DNA of 17,822 nt from Vulcanimicrobiota bacterium (GTDB lineage Bacteria > Vulcanimicrobiota > Vulcanimicrobiia > Vulcanimicrobiales > Vulcanimicrobiaceae): assembly GCA_019233415.1 (NCBI GenBank), contig JAFAMK010000415.1, positions 1-17,822 on the forward strand, in the 5' to 3' direction. Positions 1-7,075 of this stretch are shown here, in pieces; the first letter of the stretch is position 1, and every line of letters starts with the position of its first letter. A model generated the notes under the pieces. The model had not been told where the DNA came from, ran no database searches, and saw only the letters and a program-made list of their open reading frames with translations. The position numbers and the translations under genes were made by a program.

Positions 1-156
1 GAGACGCTCGACGGGTTCATCACGGCGTTCCGCGAGATCGTCGCGGCGGCGAAGAGCGATCCGGAGTCGGTCCTCGAAGCGCCGGTGAACACGGCGGTCG
101 GCCGCATCGACGAGACGCGCGCGGCGCGCCAACCGGACCTGCGCTGGCGGGGATGA
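1..156 (+). CDS. gcvPB: Glycine dehydrogenase (decarboxylating) subunit 2, C-terminal end only
   Basis: Frame 1 is open from the window edge to a TGA at 154-156 and encodes the last 51 residues of a protein. It reads ETLDGFITAFREIVAAAK and ends with a run around RIDETRAARQPDLRW. This matches my knowledge of the C-terminus of the P-protein beta subunit of the split glycine cleavage system (DEVRAARxPxLRW-type ending). The complete enzyme is PLP-dependent; it decarboxylates glycine and passes the aminomethyl group to the lipoyl H-protein. The catalytic part lies outside the window. The stop overlaps the next gene's ATG as ATGA, so the two are probably translationally coupled. The identification rests on a short tail, but the pattern is characteristic. 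Confidence 0.8.
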   Translation, partial: ETLDGFITAFREIVAAAKSDPESVLEAPVNTAVGRIDETRAARQPDLRWRG

Positions 157-1922
157 ACCGCGCCGACCTGCTTCGCGGTGCGTCCCTCGCCTGCGGCGCG
201 CTCGCGCTCGGCGAGGACGGCGTGATGCAGGCGTCGGCTGCGGCCGAAGGCGCCGACGCGGAGCTGGACGCGCTGTTTGCGGAAGACCGGCGCGACTTCT
301 ACCGGCGGCACCCCGAAACGGCTTCGTACGAGGGCGAGCATTCCGAAGACGAGCGCTGGGACGATCCGTCGGAAGCGGCTGCGGCCGACGAGGCGGCGCA
401 CCAGCGCGAGGTCCTCGCGCGGCTCGCGCGCTTCGACCACGCGAAGCTCTCCGAAACCGGGCGCACCAATCTCGACCTGTACGCCGCGCAACTGCGCGAG
501 GCGATTCGCGGCTACGAGCTGCGCACGTACCTCTTCGCGCTGAACCAGCGCAGCGGCGTGCAGACCGACGTCTCGATCGTCGACAACCTGCCGTTCGCAA
601 CGGCGCACGACTACGCGACGTGGGCCGCGCGCGTCGACGCGTGGCCGCGCAAGGTCGACGCGACGATCGCGGTGCTGCGCGAGGCGGTCGCGCGCAAGAT
701 GCTCTGGCCGCGCGTCGTGATGGACCGCGTCCCGGCGCAGCTCGACCGCCAGCTCGTCGCGCCCGACGCGCACCCGTTCTTCGAGCCGTTCACGCGCGTT
801 CCGGCGAGCATCCCGGCCGCGGAGATCGCGCCGCTGCGCGAGCGCGTGCGCGGCTCGATCGAGCGCGGTGTCCTTCCCGCGCTGCGCCGGCTGCGCGCGT
901 TCCTCGCCGACGTCTACCTGCCGGCCGCGCCGGCCGAGGTCGGGCTCGCGCACGTCCCCGGCGGCGAGGCGATCTACGCCTACCTCGCGCGCGTCAACAC
1001 GACGACCAACCTTGCGCCGAAGACGATCCACGAACTCGGGCTGCGCGAGGTCGCGCGCATTCGCGCCGCGATGGAGACCGTTGCGCCGCACACCGGCTAT
1101 TCCGGCTCGCTGCAGGACGTCTTCGCGAAGATGCGCGCCGACTCGGCGAACTACCACCGCGACGCCGACGCGCTGCTGATCGCATACCGCGCGCTTGCCA
1201 AACGCATCGACCCGGAACTGGTGCGGTTCTTCCGGATCCTGCCGCGCGCGCCGTACGGCGTCGCGCCGATCCCGTCGTCGATCGCGCCCGACGCGACGAC
1301 CGCGTACTACCAGCCCGGTGCGCTCGACGGCTCGCGCGCGGGGACGTACTGCGTCAACCTGTACCTGCCCGACCAGCGGCCGATCTACGAGATGCCGGTG
1401 CTCACGCTGCACGAAGCGGTGCCGGGGCATCACCTGCAGTTCTCGCTCGCGGCGGAGTTGGGTTCGCTGCCGGCGTTTCGGCGCGCCGCATACTACGTCG
1501 GTTACTCGGAGGGCTGGGCGCTCTACTGCGAGTCGCTCGGCGACGAGATCGGCGTCTACGACGACCCGAAGGCGAAGCTCGGCGCGCTCAGCTACGAGAT
1601 GTGGCGCGCGGTGCGGCTCGTCGTCGACACCGGAATGCACGCATTCGGCTGGTCGCGCGATCGCGCGATCGCATACTTCCTCGACAACGCCGCGAAGACG
1701 AAGCTCGACGTCACCAACGAGATCGACCGCTACATCACCGATCCCGGCCAGGCGCTCGCGTACAAGATCGGCCAGTTGAAGATCCTCGAGCTGCGCGACC
1801 GCGCGCGCACGAAGCTCGGTTCGCGCTTCGACTTGCGCGATTTTCACCAGGTCGTCTTAGGGGGCGGCTCGCTTCCGCTGGACATCCTCGAACGCCGTGT
1901 CGACGCGTGGCTTTCGGCCTGA
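153..1922 (+). CDS. DUF885 family zinc-dependent hydrolase, probably exported
   Basis: This 589-residue protein carries the hallmark of the DUF885 family: HEAVPGHH at residues 420-427 (H420, E421, H426, H427), followed by YSEGWALYCE with E453, a plausible third zinc ligand. Such proteins are gluzincin-like putative peptidases or carboxypeptidases of unknown physiological substrate; about 590 residues is normal. The N-terminus (MNRADLLRG then an Ala/Leu/Gly stretch) resembles a Tat signal in which the second arginine is replaced by alanine, so export is plausible but uncertain. The ATG at 153 overlaps the gcvPB stop and follows a GGCGGGG stretch. The C-terminal half contains the conserved-looking YYQPG and GTYCVNLYLPDQRP segments that precede the metal site. 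Confidence in the family is high; the substrate is unknown. Confidence 0.88.
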   Translation: MNRADLLRGASLACGALALGEDGVMQASAAAEGADAELDALFAEDRRDFYRRHPETASYEGEHSEDERWDDPSEAAAADEAAHQREVLARLARFDHAKLSETGRTNLDLYAAQLREAIRGYELRTYLFALNQRSGVQTDVSIVDNLPFATAHDYATWAARVDAWPRKVDATIAVLREAVARKMLWPRVVMDRVPAQLDRQLVAPDAHPFFEPFTRVPASIPAAEIAPLRERVRGSIERGVLPALRRLRAFLADVYLPAAPAEVGLAHVPGGEAIYAYLARVNTTTNLAPKTIHELGLREVARIRAAMETVAPHTGYSGSLQDVFAKMRADSANYHRDADALLIAYRALAKRIDPELVRFFRILPRAPYGVAPIPSSIAPDATTAYYQPGALDGSRAGTYCVNLYLPDQRPIYEMPVLTLHEAVPGHHLQFSLAAELGSLPAFRRAAYYVGYSEGWALYCESLGDEIGVYDDPKAKLGALSYEMWRAVRLVVDTGMHAFGWSRDRAIAYFLDNAAKTKLDVTNEIDRYITDPGQALAYKIGQLKILELRDRARTKLGSRFDLRDFHQVVLGGGSLPLDILERRVDAWLSA

Positions 1923-1928
1923 ACGCGA

Positions 1929-1940
1929 TTTTCACGAAAA
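1929..1940. promoter_or_regulatory. Short AT-rich inverted repeat upstream of blaI-like gene (possible operator)
   Basis: TTTTC and GAAAA are separated by two bases (1929-1933 and 1936-1940). This is one of the few AT-rich spots in the window and lies 40 bp before the repressor start. BlaI-family repressors commonly bind palindromes in their own promoter, so it could be an operator. It does not match the TACA/TGTA core known for BlaI/MecI and may be chance. Confidence 0.2.
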
Positions 1941-1980
1941 ACCTCGCGGAGAATGCGGAGCCGCCGTCGTAACAGGGCGC

Positions 1981-2355
1981 ATGGCTAGGCGCCCGACGCC
2001 GACCCTCACCGAGGCGGAATACCGGCTCATGGACATCCTGTGGGACCTCGGCAGCGCGACCGTGGCGGACATTCATGCCCGCCTGGACGACCGGCCGATC
2101 GCCTACACGACCGTCCTCTCGACGCTGACGATCCTCGAGCGCAAGGGCTACGTCCGGCACACGACCCGCGGTAAGGCGAACGTCTACCGCTCGCGGGTCG
2201 AGCGTGACGCTGCCCGGCGGACCGTCGTCGAGAACGTCCTGGCGACGTTCTTCAACGGCTCGCCGCGCGCGCTGATGCTGAACCTCCTCGACTCGGAGCG
2301 CCTGACGCCGGACGAGGAACGGCGCCTGCGAACGCTCCTCGAGAGCGAAGGCTGA
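1981..2355 (+). CDS. BlaI/MecI/CopY family transcriptional repressor
   Basis: This 124-residue winged-helix protein has the N-terminal LTEAEYRLMDILWDLGSATVADI segment and the recognition-helix region YTTVLSTLTILERKGYV, which are typical of BlaI/MecI repressors. The family length is about 120-130 residues. These repressors bind as dimers to operator palindromes and are inactivated by proteolysis that depends on a partner M56 membrane protease. That partner is the next gene, joined by a CTGA overlap. I chose the ATG at 1981 because the family's N-terminus begins there. An in-frame ATG at 1897 would add 28 unrelated residues and overlap the DUF885 gene. No beta-lactamase or penicillin-binding protein gene is near, so the regulated target is not visible. 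Confidence 0.9.
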   Translation: MARRPTPTLTEAEYRLMDILWDLGSATVADIHARLDDRPIAYTTVLSTLTILERKGYVRHTTRGKANVYRSRVERDAARRTVVENVLATFFNGSPRALMLNLLDSERLTPDEERRLRTLLESEG

Positions 2356-3812
2356 ACCCGGCGGTCGCGGCGCTCGCGGCCCTTGCCGCGGCGGCCTTCA
2401 GCCTGCCCTTGGCCGGTGCCGCGTTCTTCGCCGCGCGCTCGTTCACGCGCGCGGCCGTCCGCTATCGCCTCTTTGCCGCTGCCTTCGCCCTCACCGCGGC
2501 CGTCGGGCCGTTTGCGCTCGCCGCGGCCATGCTGCGGACCGCGCCTCTGGCCGACGATGCCGGCTCGGCTGCGGCCGCTGCCTTTGGACTCGCCCGGCTC
2601 GCGCTGCCGGCGCTGCTCGTCGTCGGCGCGATTGCCGGCGCGCTGCTGGTCGACCTCACCTTCGACGTGATCCGGCTGCGCCGGGTCAAGCACGGCGCCG
2701 ACCTGCTCGGCTGGCTCGCGGTGCGCCGCGCCCGCGTCGGCACGTCGGGGACCGTCGTCAGCCCGACCGCGATCGGCTACCTCCACCCGGCCGTCGTGCT
2801 GCCGGCCGGCTTCCGCGACCGCGTCGACGCCGGCGAGTGGGACGCCGTCCTGGCCCACGAGTGCGCCCACCTGGCCCGCCACGACGACTGGGCGAAGGCG
2901 CTGCAGAGCGCGGTCCTGCGGGCCGGCTGGTGGCTCCCCGGGTTGTGGCTGCTGGCCCGCGGCCTCGACCTCGAACGCGAGCTGGCCAGCGACGAGCGTG
3001 CCGCCCGCGAGACGGGCCCGCGCCGCTACGCAGCCTGCCTGCTGCGCCTCGCGACCGACCGCTGCGGCGAAGCCGTCGCGCCGACGCTCTGGGGCCGCCG
3101 CTCGCACGTGGCGATCCGCGTGGAACGGCTCCTCCGGCCGGCTGTCGAGCGCGGCCCGATCGTGCGCGCCGCGGCGCTCGGCGCGTTCACCGCGTCGGCG
3201 CTCGCGACCGTCGTGACCGCTGCGCTGATCCTGCCCGGGATGGCGCCCGGCCGCGCCGCTCTCGCGACCCAGGCGAACCGCCCCGCGCGGACCGCGCCAC
3301 ACGCGACGACGACCCGCCACCTGGCTGCCCGTCTCCGCCACGCGCTGCCGACCGCGCAGCCGCGCCTGGTCTCGATGGTCGCCGGCCCGGCCGCACCGGT
3401 GGCCGTCGACGTCCCGCCACGCACCGAGGCCGAGGCCACGCACGCCGCCGCTTCGGAAGAAAGCTCCACCACGGTGCCCGCATCGCGTCCGCTCGTCGCG
3501 CCGCCCGCTGCCGCCGCGACGGCGCCTGCCACGCGCAAGGGCGCCCATGCGCCCGGCGGGTCGACGCTCGTGACCGGGGCCGGCGTCCTCGCCTTCACAT
3601 CACCGCACCGCCGCTGCCCGACGTGTTTCGGACCGCTCCGTTCGCCCGATGACGCGGTTCCGTCGGCGCCGCCAGCGTTCACCCCGCCGTCCGGCGTGCC
3701 GAGCGGCGGCGCCTCCGCGCTGACCGCCGGCGACCCGACCTCGGGCCCGGTCGACCTGTCCCAAGGGGTCGTCTGGTACCGCCTCCCGACCCGAGGGACG
3801 CTGGCTCCGTAG
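2352..3812 (+). CDS. M56 (BlaR1-type) membrane metalloprotease lacking a recognisable sensor domain
   Basis: This integral membrane protease carries HECAH at residues 169-173 (VLAHECAHLARHDDW), the zinc site of M56/BlaR1 proteases. Hydrophobic segments lie roughly at residues 3-26, 41-60, 75-100, 187-205 and 270-295. In the family, the cytoplasmic protease domain triggers loss of the BlaI-type repressor, encoded just upstream. After the last membrane segment there is no penicillin-binding sensor domain. Instead there are about 190 Ala/Pro/Thr-rich residues containing a CPTC pair (C422, C425). The start is uncertain. CTG at 2352 overlaps the blaI TGA as CTGA and includes the first hydrophobic helix; the first conventional codon is TTG at 2409, which cuts that helix in half. 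With CTG the product is 486 residues. The protease call is firm; the signal sensed is unknown. Confidence 0.82.
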   Translation: MNPAVAALAALAAAAFSLPLAGAAFFAARSFTRAAVRYRLFAAAFALTAAVGPFALAAAMLRTAPLADDAGSAAAAAFGLARLALPALLVVGAIAGALLVDLTFDVIRLRRVKHGADLLGWLAVRRARVGTSGTVVSPTAIGYLHPAVVLPAGFRDRVDAGEWDAVLAHECAHLARHDDWAKALQSAVLRAGWWLPGLWLLARGLDLERELASDERAARETGPRRYAACLLRLATDRCGEAVAPTLWGRRSHVAIRVERLLRPAVERGPIVRAAALGAFTASALATVVTAALILPGMAPGRAALATQANRPARTAPHATTTRHLAARLRHALPTAQPRLVSMVAGPAAPVAVDVPPRTEAEATHAAASEESSTTVPASRPLVAPPAAAATAPATRKGAHAPGGSTLVTGAGVLAFTSPHRRCPTCFGPLRSPDDAVPSAPPAFTPPSGVPSGGASALTAGDPTSGPVDLSQGVVWYRLPTRGTLAP

Positions 3813-3849
3813 ACGGGCAGGGCGGTCGCTTCTTCTTGGGACCGCGCGC

Positions 3850-3855
3850 TATACT
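3850..3855 (+). promoter_or_regulatory. Possible -10 box (TATACT) before the Nudix-scpAB unit
   Basis: TATACT differs from the TATAAT consensus by one base and stands in the 93-bp gap between the M56 gene and the Nudix gene, the only sizeable gap in this part of the plus-strand block. No good -35 box is visible 16-18 bp upstream. If it is used, transcription would start near 3862, immediately before the hairpin at 3863. Confidence 0.35.
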
Positions 3856-3862
3856 AGAGAAA

Positions 3863-3885
3863 ACCAGCCCGGACGTCGGGCTGGT
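3863..3885 (+). promoter_or_regulatory. Perfect 9-bp hairpin in the leader of the Nudix-scpAB unit
   Basis: ACCAGCCCG (3863-3871) pairs perfectly with CGGGCTGGT (3877-3885) around a GACGT loop. It lies between a TATACT -10-like box and the Nudix start codon, 20 nt before the ATG. No T-tract follows, so it is a poor Rho-independent terminator for the preceding gene. It would sit at the very 5' end of a transcript begun near 3862, where such hairpins can stabilise mRNA. The role is inferred. Confidence 0.45.
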
Positions 3886-3905
3886 GCTGTCTTGCGGGAA
3901 ACGCG

Positions 3906-4391
3906 ATGCGGATCAAATACGAGGTCTCCGCCGGAGGACTGGTCTTGCGGCGGAACGGAGGCTCCTTGGAGGCTCTGCTCATCGGGCGGGGTGAACCCCG
4001 CGTTTGGTCGCTTCCCAAAGGACACGTCGAGGCGAAAGAGACCCACGAACAGGCCGCGTTGCGGGAGGTTCGTGAGGAAACCGGCTGTTGGGCCGAGATC
4101 CTGTCCAAGCTCTCCGACATCTCGTACTGGTTCTACCTGAACCGCACCAAGCACAAGAAATCGGTCCACTTCTACCTGATGCGCTACCTCTCGGGCGACA
4201 CCGCCAACCACGACCACGAGGTCGACGAGGCGCGCTGGTTCGAGATCAAGGCGGCCAAGAAAGCGCTCAAGTACGTCAACGAGAAGCGCCTGGTGGACCT
4301 CGGGCTCGAGTGGCTTGAGCAAGAGGGGAGCGGGGTCTTCGAACCGGAGACCGTCGTCGCGGGTCCGTCCGTGAGGGACACGAGCGCCTGA
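3906..4391 (+). CDS. Nudix hydrolase
   Basis: This 161-residue protein has a complete Nudix box at residues 39-61: G39, E45, then REVREETG at 53-60, with E57 and E58 as metal-binding glutamates. Upstream, VSAGGLVLRR and PRVWSLPKGH are typical of MutT/Ap4A-type Nudix proteins. Family members hydrolyse nucleoside diphosphates linked to another moiety, such as oxidised dNTPs or dinucleoside polyphosphates. The WSLPKGHVE form is often seen in Ap4A hydrolase-like members, but I cannot fix the substrate. A weak Shine-Dalgarno GGGA (3896-3899) is 6 nt before the ATG. The gene heads the probable operon that continues into scpA one base later. Confidence 0.9.
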   Translation: MRIKYEVSAGGLVLRRNGGSLEALLIGRGEPRVWSLPKGHVEAKETHEQAALREVREETGCWAEILSKLSDISYWFYLNRTKHKKSVHFYLMRYLSGDTANHDHEVDEARWFEIKAAKKALKYVNEKRLVDLGLEWLEQEGSGVFEPETVVAGPSVRDTSA

Positions 4392-4392
4392 G

Positions 4393-5169
4393 TTGAACCC
4401 AGCCCCGACCCTTCGACAAGCTCAGGATGACGGGGGACCGCACGCGCTGCGCGTCTCGCTCGACGTCTTCGACGGTCCTCTCGACCTTCTGCTCAACCTC
4501 GTCAAGGAGCGCCAGCTCGACATCGCGACGGTCCCGCTCGCGAGCGTCGCGGACCAGTACCTCGCCTACATCCAGGCGATGGAGGCGCTCGACGTCGAGC
4601 TGGCGGCGGACTATCTCGTCGTCGCCTCGACCCTGGTCTTCCTGAAGTCGAAGGCGCTGCTGCCGCCGATCCCGCTCGAGTTCGCCGGTGATCCCGAAGA
4701 GTCGGCCGAGGCGATCGAGGCGCGGCTGCGCGAGCGGCTCATCGCCTACTCGAAGTTCCGCGACGTCGGCCAGGACCTGCGCGCGCGGGCCGCCGAGGCG
4801 TCCGCGTTCTACCTGCGGGCCGACGGTGGCGATCCGACCGCCGACTTCGTCCAGCGCTACCGCATCGACGCGGCGAAGCTCGCCGCCGCATTGGCCGCGG
4901 CGCTCCGCGCGGCGAAGCCCGAGAAGCGCACGATCGTGCGGGAGCGGGTCTCGCTCGCCGAGCAGATGGACGTCGTCGCCCGGGCGGTCCGCCGCGACGG
5001 GCGCGCCTCGTTCTTCCGGCTCTGTGCCGGGCTCGACCGCGTCGCGATCATCGTGACCTTCCTCGCCGTCCTCGAACTGGTCCGCCGCGCGCGCGTGCGC
5101 GTCGCGCAGGACACGCCGTTCGAAGACATCGAGCTGCTCCCCGTCCCCGAAGAAGACCATGCAGCCTGA
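4393..5169 (+). CDS. scpA: Segregation and condensation protein A (kleisin ScpA)
   Basis: ScpA is the kleisin that bridges the two SMC heads and binds ScpB to form bacterial condensin. This 258-residue protein has the diagnostic N-terminal helix motif VFDGPLDLLLNLVKERQLDI, followed by VADQYLAYIQAM and ADYLVVASTLVFLKSKALLP, and a C-terminal winged-helix region around FFRLCAGLDRVAIIVTFLAVLELV. The length is normal. The start is TTG, one base after the Nudix stop; no other ATG, GTG or TTG precedes the conserved motif in frame. The first residues, including LRQAQDDGG, are encoded by a copy of the dispersed repeat (4409-4436) and form an extra leader ahead of the domain. scpB follows with an 11-bp overlap. 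Confidence 0.95.
   Translation: MNPAPTLRQAQDDGGPHALRVSLDVFDGPLDLLLNLVKERQLDIATVPLASVADQYLAYIQAMEALDVELAADYLVVASTLVFLKSKALLPPIPLEFAGDPEESAEAIEARLRERLIAYSKFRDVGQDLRARAAEASAFYLRADGGDPTADFVQRYRIDAAKLAAALAAALRAAKPEKRTIVRERVSLAEQMDVVARAVRRDGRASFFRLCAGLDRVAIIVTFLAVLELVRRARVRVAQDTPFEDIELLPVPEEDHAA
4409..4436 (+). repeat. Dispersed repeat, copy 1 (within scpA 5' end)
   Basis: A 28-bp sequence whose core is CTTCGACAAGCTCAGGATGA, flanked by CC and CGGGGG. It is identical over 28 bp to the right arm of the GIY-YIG unit (11841-11872) and to the inverse of its left arm (11509-11540). Here it is translated as LRQAQDDGG near the N-terminus of ScpA. Confidence 0.93.
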
Positions 5170-5815
5170 ACTCGTCGACACCGGAACCCTCCAGCGCAGC
5201 GTCGAGGCGCTGCTCTTCGTGGCCTCGGAGGCGCTCTCGATCAAGCAGCTCGCGAAGCTGACCGGCGCCGAGGAGAGCGAGGTCAGCCTCACGCTCCAGC
5301 GGATCGACCAGGAGTTCGCGCACCGCGGCGTCGTGCTGCGCGAGGTCGCCGGCGGCTACCGGTTCGCCAGCTCGCCCGCCGCCCGCGAGGCCGTCGAGGC
5401 CTACCTGCTCCCCCCCAAGCAGAACCTCTCGCCGGCGGCGCTGGAGACGCTGGCGATCGTCGCCTACACGCAGCCTTGCACGAAGGGCGAGGTCGAGGAG
5501 ATTCGCGGGGTCTCGGCGGACTCGGTGATCGCGACCCTGGTCGACCGCCGGTTCCTGGCCGAATCCGGGCGGCGCGACGCCCCCGGGCGCCCGATGCTCT
5601 ACAAGACGACCCCCGAGTTCCTCGAAGCCTTCGGGTTGAACTCGCTCGACGATCTGCCGAAGATCGACGTGGACGGGACGACGCCGCTCGAGCTGGTGCT
5701 CCCGATCCCAACCGTCCCGGCCGAGGCCGAGGCCGAGGAAACCCCTGCCCTGCCCGAGCGGGTCGAAGCAGGCGAAACAACCGACGAAACGGAGCCCACG
5801 CCATCAGCGGTCTAG
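5159..5815 (+). CDS. scpB: Segregation and condensation protein B
   Basis: ScpB is the winged-helix partner of ScpA in the SMC condensin complex. This 218-residue protein has the N-terminal VEALLFVASEALSIKQLAKL helix and the second winged-helix signature LSPAALETLAIVAYTQPCTKGEVEEIRGV, both strongly diagnostic, followed by GRPMLYKTTPEFLEAFGL. A glutamate/threonine-rich tail of about 45 residues follows the folded part, as is common. The ATG at 5159 lies inside the end of scpA (11-bp overlap). The last residues (SAV then TAG) overlap the start region of the next gene. A single C-to-G difference at 5805 would end scpB earlier at TGA and create an ATG for that gene. Confidence 0.95.
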   Translation: MQPELVDTGTLQRSVEALLFVASEALSIKQLAKLTGAEESEVSLTLQRIDQEFAHRGVVLREVAGGYRFASSPAAREAVEAYLLPPKQNLSPAALETLAIVAYTQPCTKGEVEEIRGVSADSVIATLVDRRFLAESGRRDAPGRPMLYKTTPEFLEAFGLNSLDDLPKIDVDGTTPLELVLPIPTVPAEAEAEETPALPERVEAGETTDETEPTPSAV

Positions 5816-7065
5816 CCGCGCCCATCACCCTCGACGCCCGCGACGTGTGGGCGACGATCGACCAGAATTGCCAGCGCGTCGCGCAGGCCCACGAGCTCAT
5901 CCAGCCGGGTGAGCGCTTCCGCCTGACCGAGGACCAGCGCAAGGCGGTCGATACGATCATCGCCGGCCTCGACGACGGTCTGTTCGAGTTTCTCCTCAAG
6001 GCCCCGACCGGTTCGGGCAAGACCGAGGTCATGCTGCGCGTCGCGGTCGACACGGTGCTCGAAACCGGCGGCCACGTCGTGATCCTCGCGCCGACCCGCG
6101 ACCTGATCCGCCAGCACGTCACCTACTTCACCGAACGGCTCGAAGGGACGGGGATCGGCGTCGGGCAGATCCACGGTGGCGCCTCTCCGGGCGAACGGCG
6201 CGCGGTCGAAGCGGGGATCGACGACGGGTCGATCCACGTCGTCGTCGGCTCGGCGATGATGCTGACGATCGACCGGCACTGGGGGATCATCGACGAGAGC
6301 CAGTTGCTCATCGTGGACGACGTCAACGCGTTCGACGAGCGCGAGCACCTGCGGCTGCTCGAAGACCTCGACTGCCCGATGCTCTTCGCGACCGCGACCC
6401 CCGACGAACTGCGGCGCTTCCTCGACCGCGTCGGCGCGCTCAAGCACGTCGTCGCGATGAAGAAGATGCCGTTCGACGTGCTCCCGACCAAGGTGCACAA
6501 GGTCGAGGGCGTGTGGGGTGAGCCGCCGGCCGAACAGCTCGCGCGCGCCGACGCGTTCATCAGGGACCACCTCGACCGCGGCTCGCGCGTCTTCGTCATC
6601 GGGCGAACGCGCGGCGACGTCCCGCGGCTCGCGGAACGGCTCGAACAAACCTACGGGATCACGGTGCAGCAGCTGCGCGGCGACATGGCCGACACGCACG
6701 AGCAGAGCCGGCGCTACCGCCGCAAGGGCGTGAAGGTCAACGAGGTCGGGACGCGGGTCGAGATGATGAACAGCTTCCGCGCACAGGCTCCCGCGGTGCT
6801 CGCCGCGACGAACCTGGTCGGAAGCGGGATCGACATCCCGGCCGCCGACCTGATCGTCATCACCGACGCCGACGCGTTCGGCGAGTCGGAGATCGAGCAG
6901 CTCATCGGCCGCGTCGGCCGGCGCGAGCGCCCCTCGGACGCGGTCCTGATGGCCGGGACGACCTTCGAGCGGAACCCTTCGCGCGCGATGCCGAGCGGAC
7001 GGGCCCAGAGCTTCATGCCGCGCGGCACCCGGGCACGTCAATTCACCTTCGGCCGCCGCCGATAA
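5803..7065 (+). CDS. ComFA-like superfamily II DNA/RNA helicase
   Basis: About 420 residues with ordered SF2 motifs, numbered from codon 5803: Walker A APTGSGKT (67-74), LAPTRDLIRQ (motif Ia, 95-104), VDDVNAFDE (motif II, 171-179), FATATP (motif III, 195-200), GSGID (340-344) and QLIGRVGRR (motif VI, 366-374). The motif II context recalls the DEVDAFP of ComFA-type helicases, but the catalytic glutamate is aspartate (D172-D173). No zinc-finger cysteines are seen. The start is a puzzle: no ATG, GTG or TTG precedes GTG 5845. ATC at 5803 has a GGAG (5791-5794) 8 nt upstream and keeps the tight spacing to scpB. The frame stays open further upstream but there it is a shadow of scpB. Context suggests a DNA-maintenance or uptake role; this is inferred. 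Confidence 0.85.
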   Translation: MSGLAAPITLDARDVWATIDQNCQRVAQAHELIQPGERFRLTEDQRKAVDTIIAGLDDGLFEFLLKAPTGSGKTEVMLRVAVDTVLETGGHVVILAPTRDLIRQHVTYFTERLEGTGIGVGQIHGGASPGERRAVEAGIDDGSIHVVVGSAMMLTIDRHWGIIDESQLLIVDDVNAFDEREHLRLLEDLDCPMLFATATPDELRRFLDRVGALKHVVAMKKMPFDVLPTKVHKVEGVWGEPPAEQLARADAFIRDHLDRGSRVFVIGRTRGDVPRLAERLEQTYGITVQQLRGDMADTHEQSRRYRRKGVKVNEVGTRVEMMNSFRAQAPAVLAATNLVGSGIDIPAADLIVITDADAFGESEIEQLIGRVGRRERPSDAVLMAGTTFERNPSRAMPSGRAQSFMPRGTRARQFTFGRRR

Positions 7066-7075
7066 CCCTGGCTGG

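Noticed and set aside
1929..1940. A canonical BlaI operator upstream of the repressor
   Set aside because: The inverted repeat is short and lacks the TACA/TGTA core; it is kept only as a low-confidence possible site.
620..1972. A 450-residue plus-strand frame inside the DUF885 gene
   Set aside because: Arg/Ala-dominated sequence in an alternative frame of a gene with strong family motifs.
2184..3548. A 454-residue minus-strand frame opposite the M56 gene
   Set aside because: Extreme Arg/Gly composition and complete overlap with a gene bearing a clear HExxH protease motif; a shadow of high GC.
3863..3885. Reading the hairpin as a Rho-independent terminator of the M56 gene
   Set aside because: No T-run follows the stem, and it lies downstream of a promoter-like TATACT rather than directly after the stop codon.
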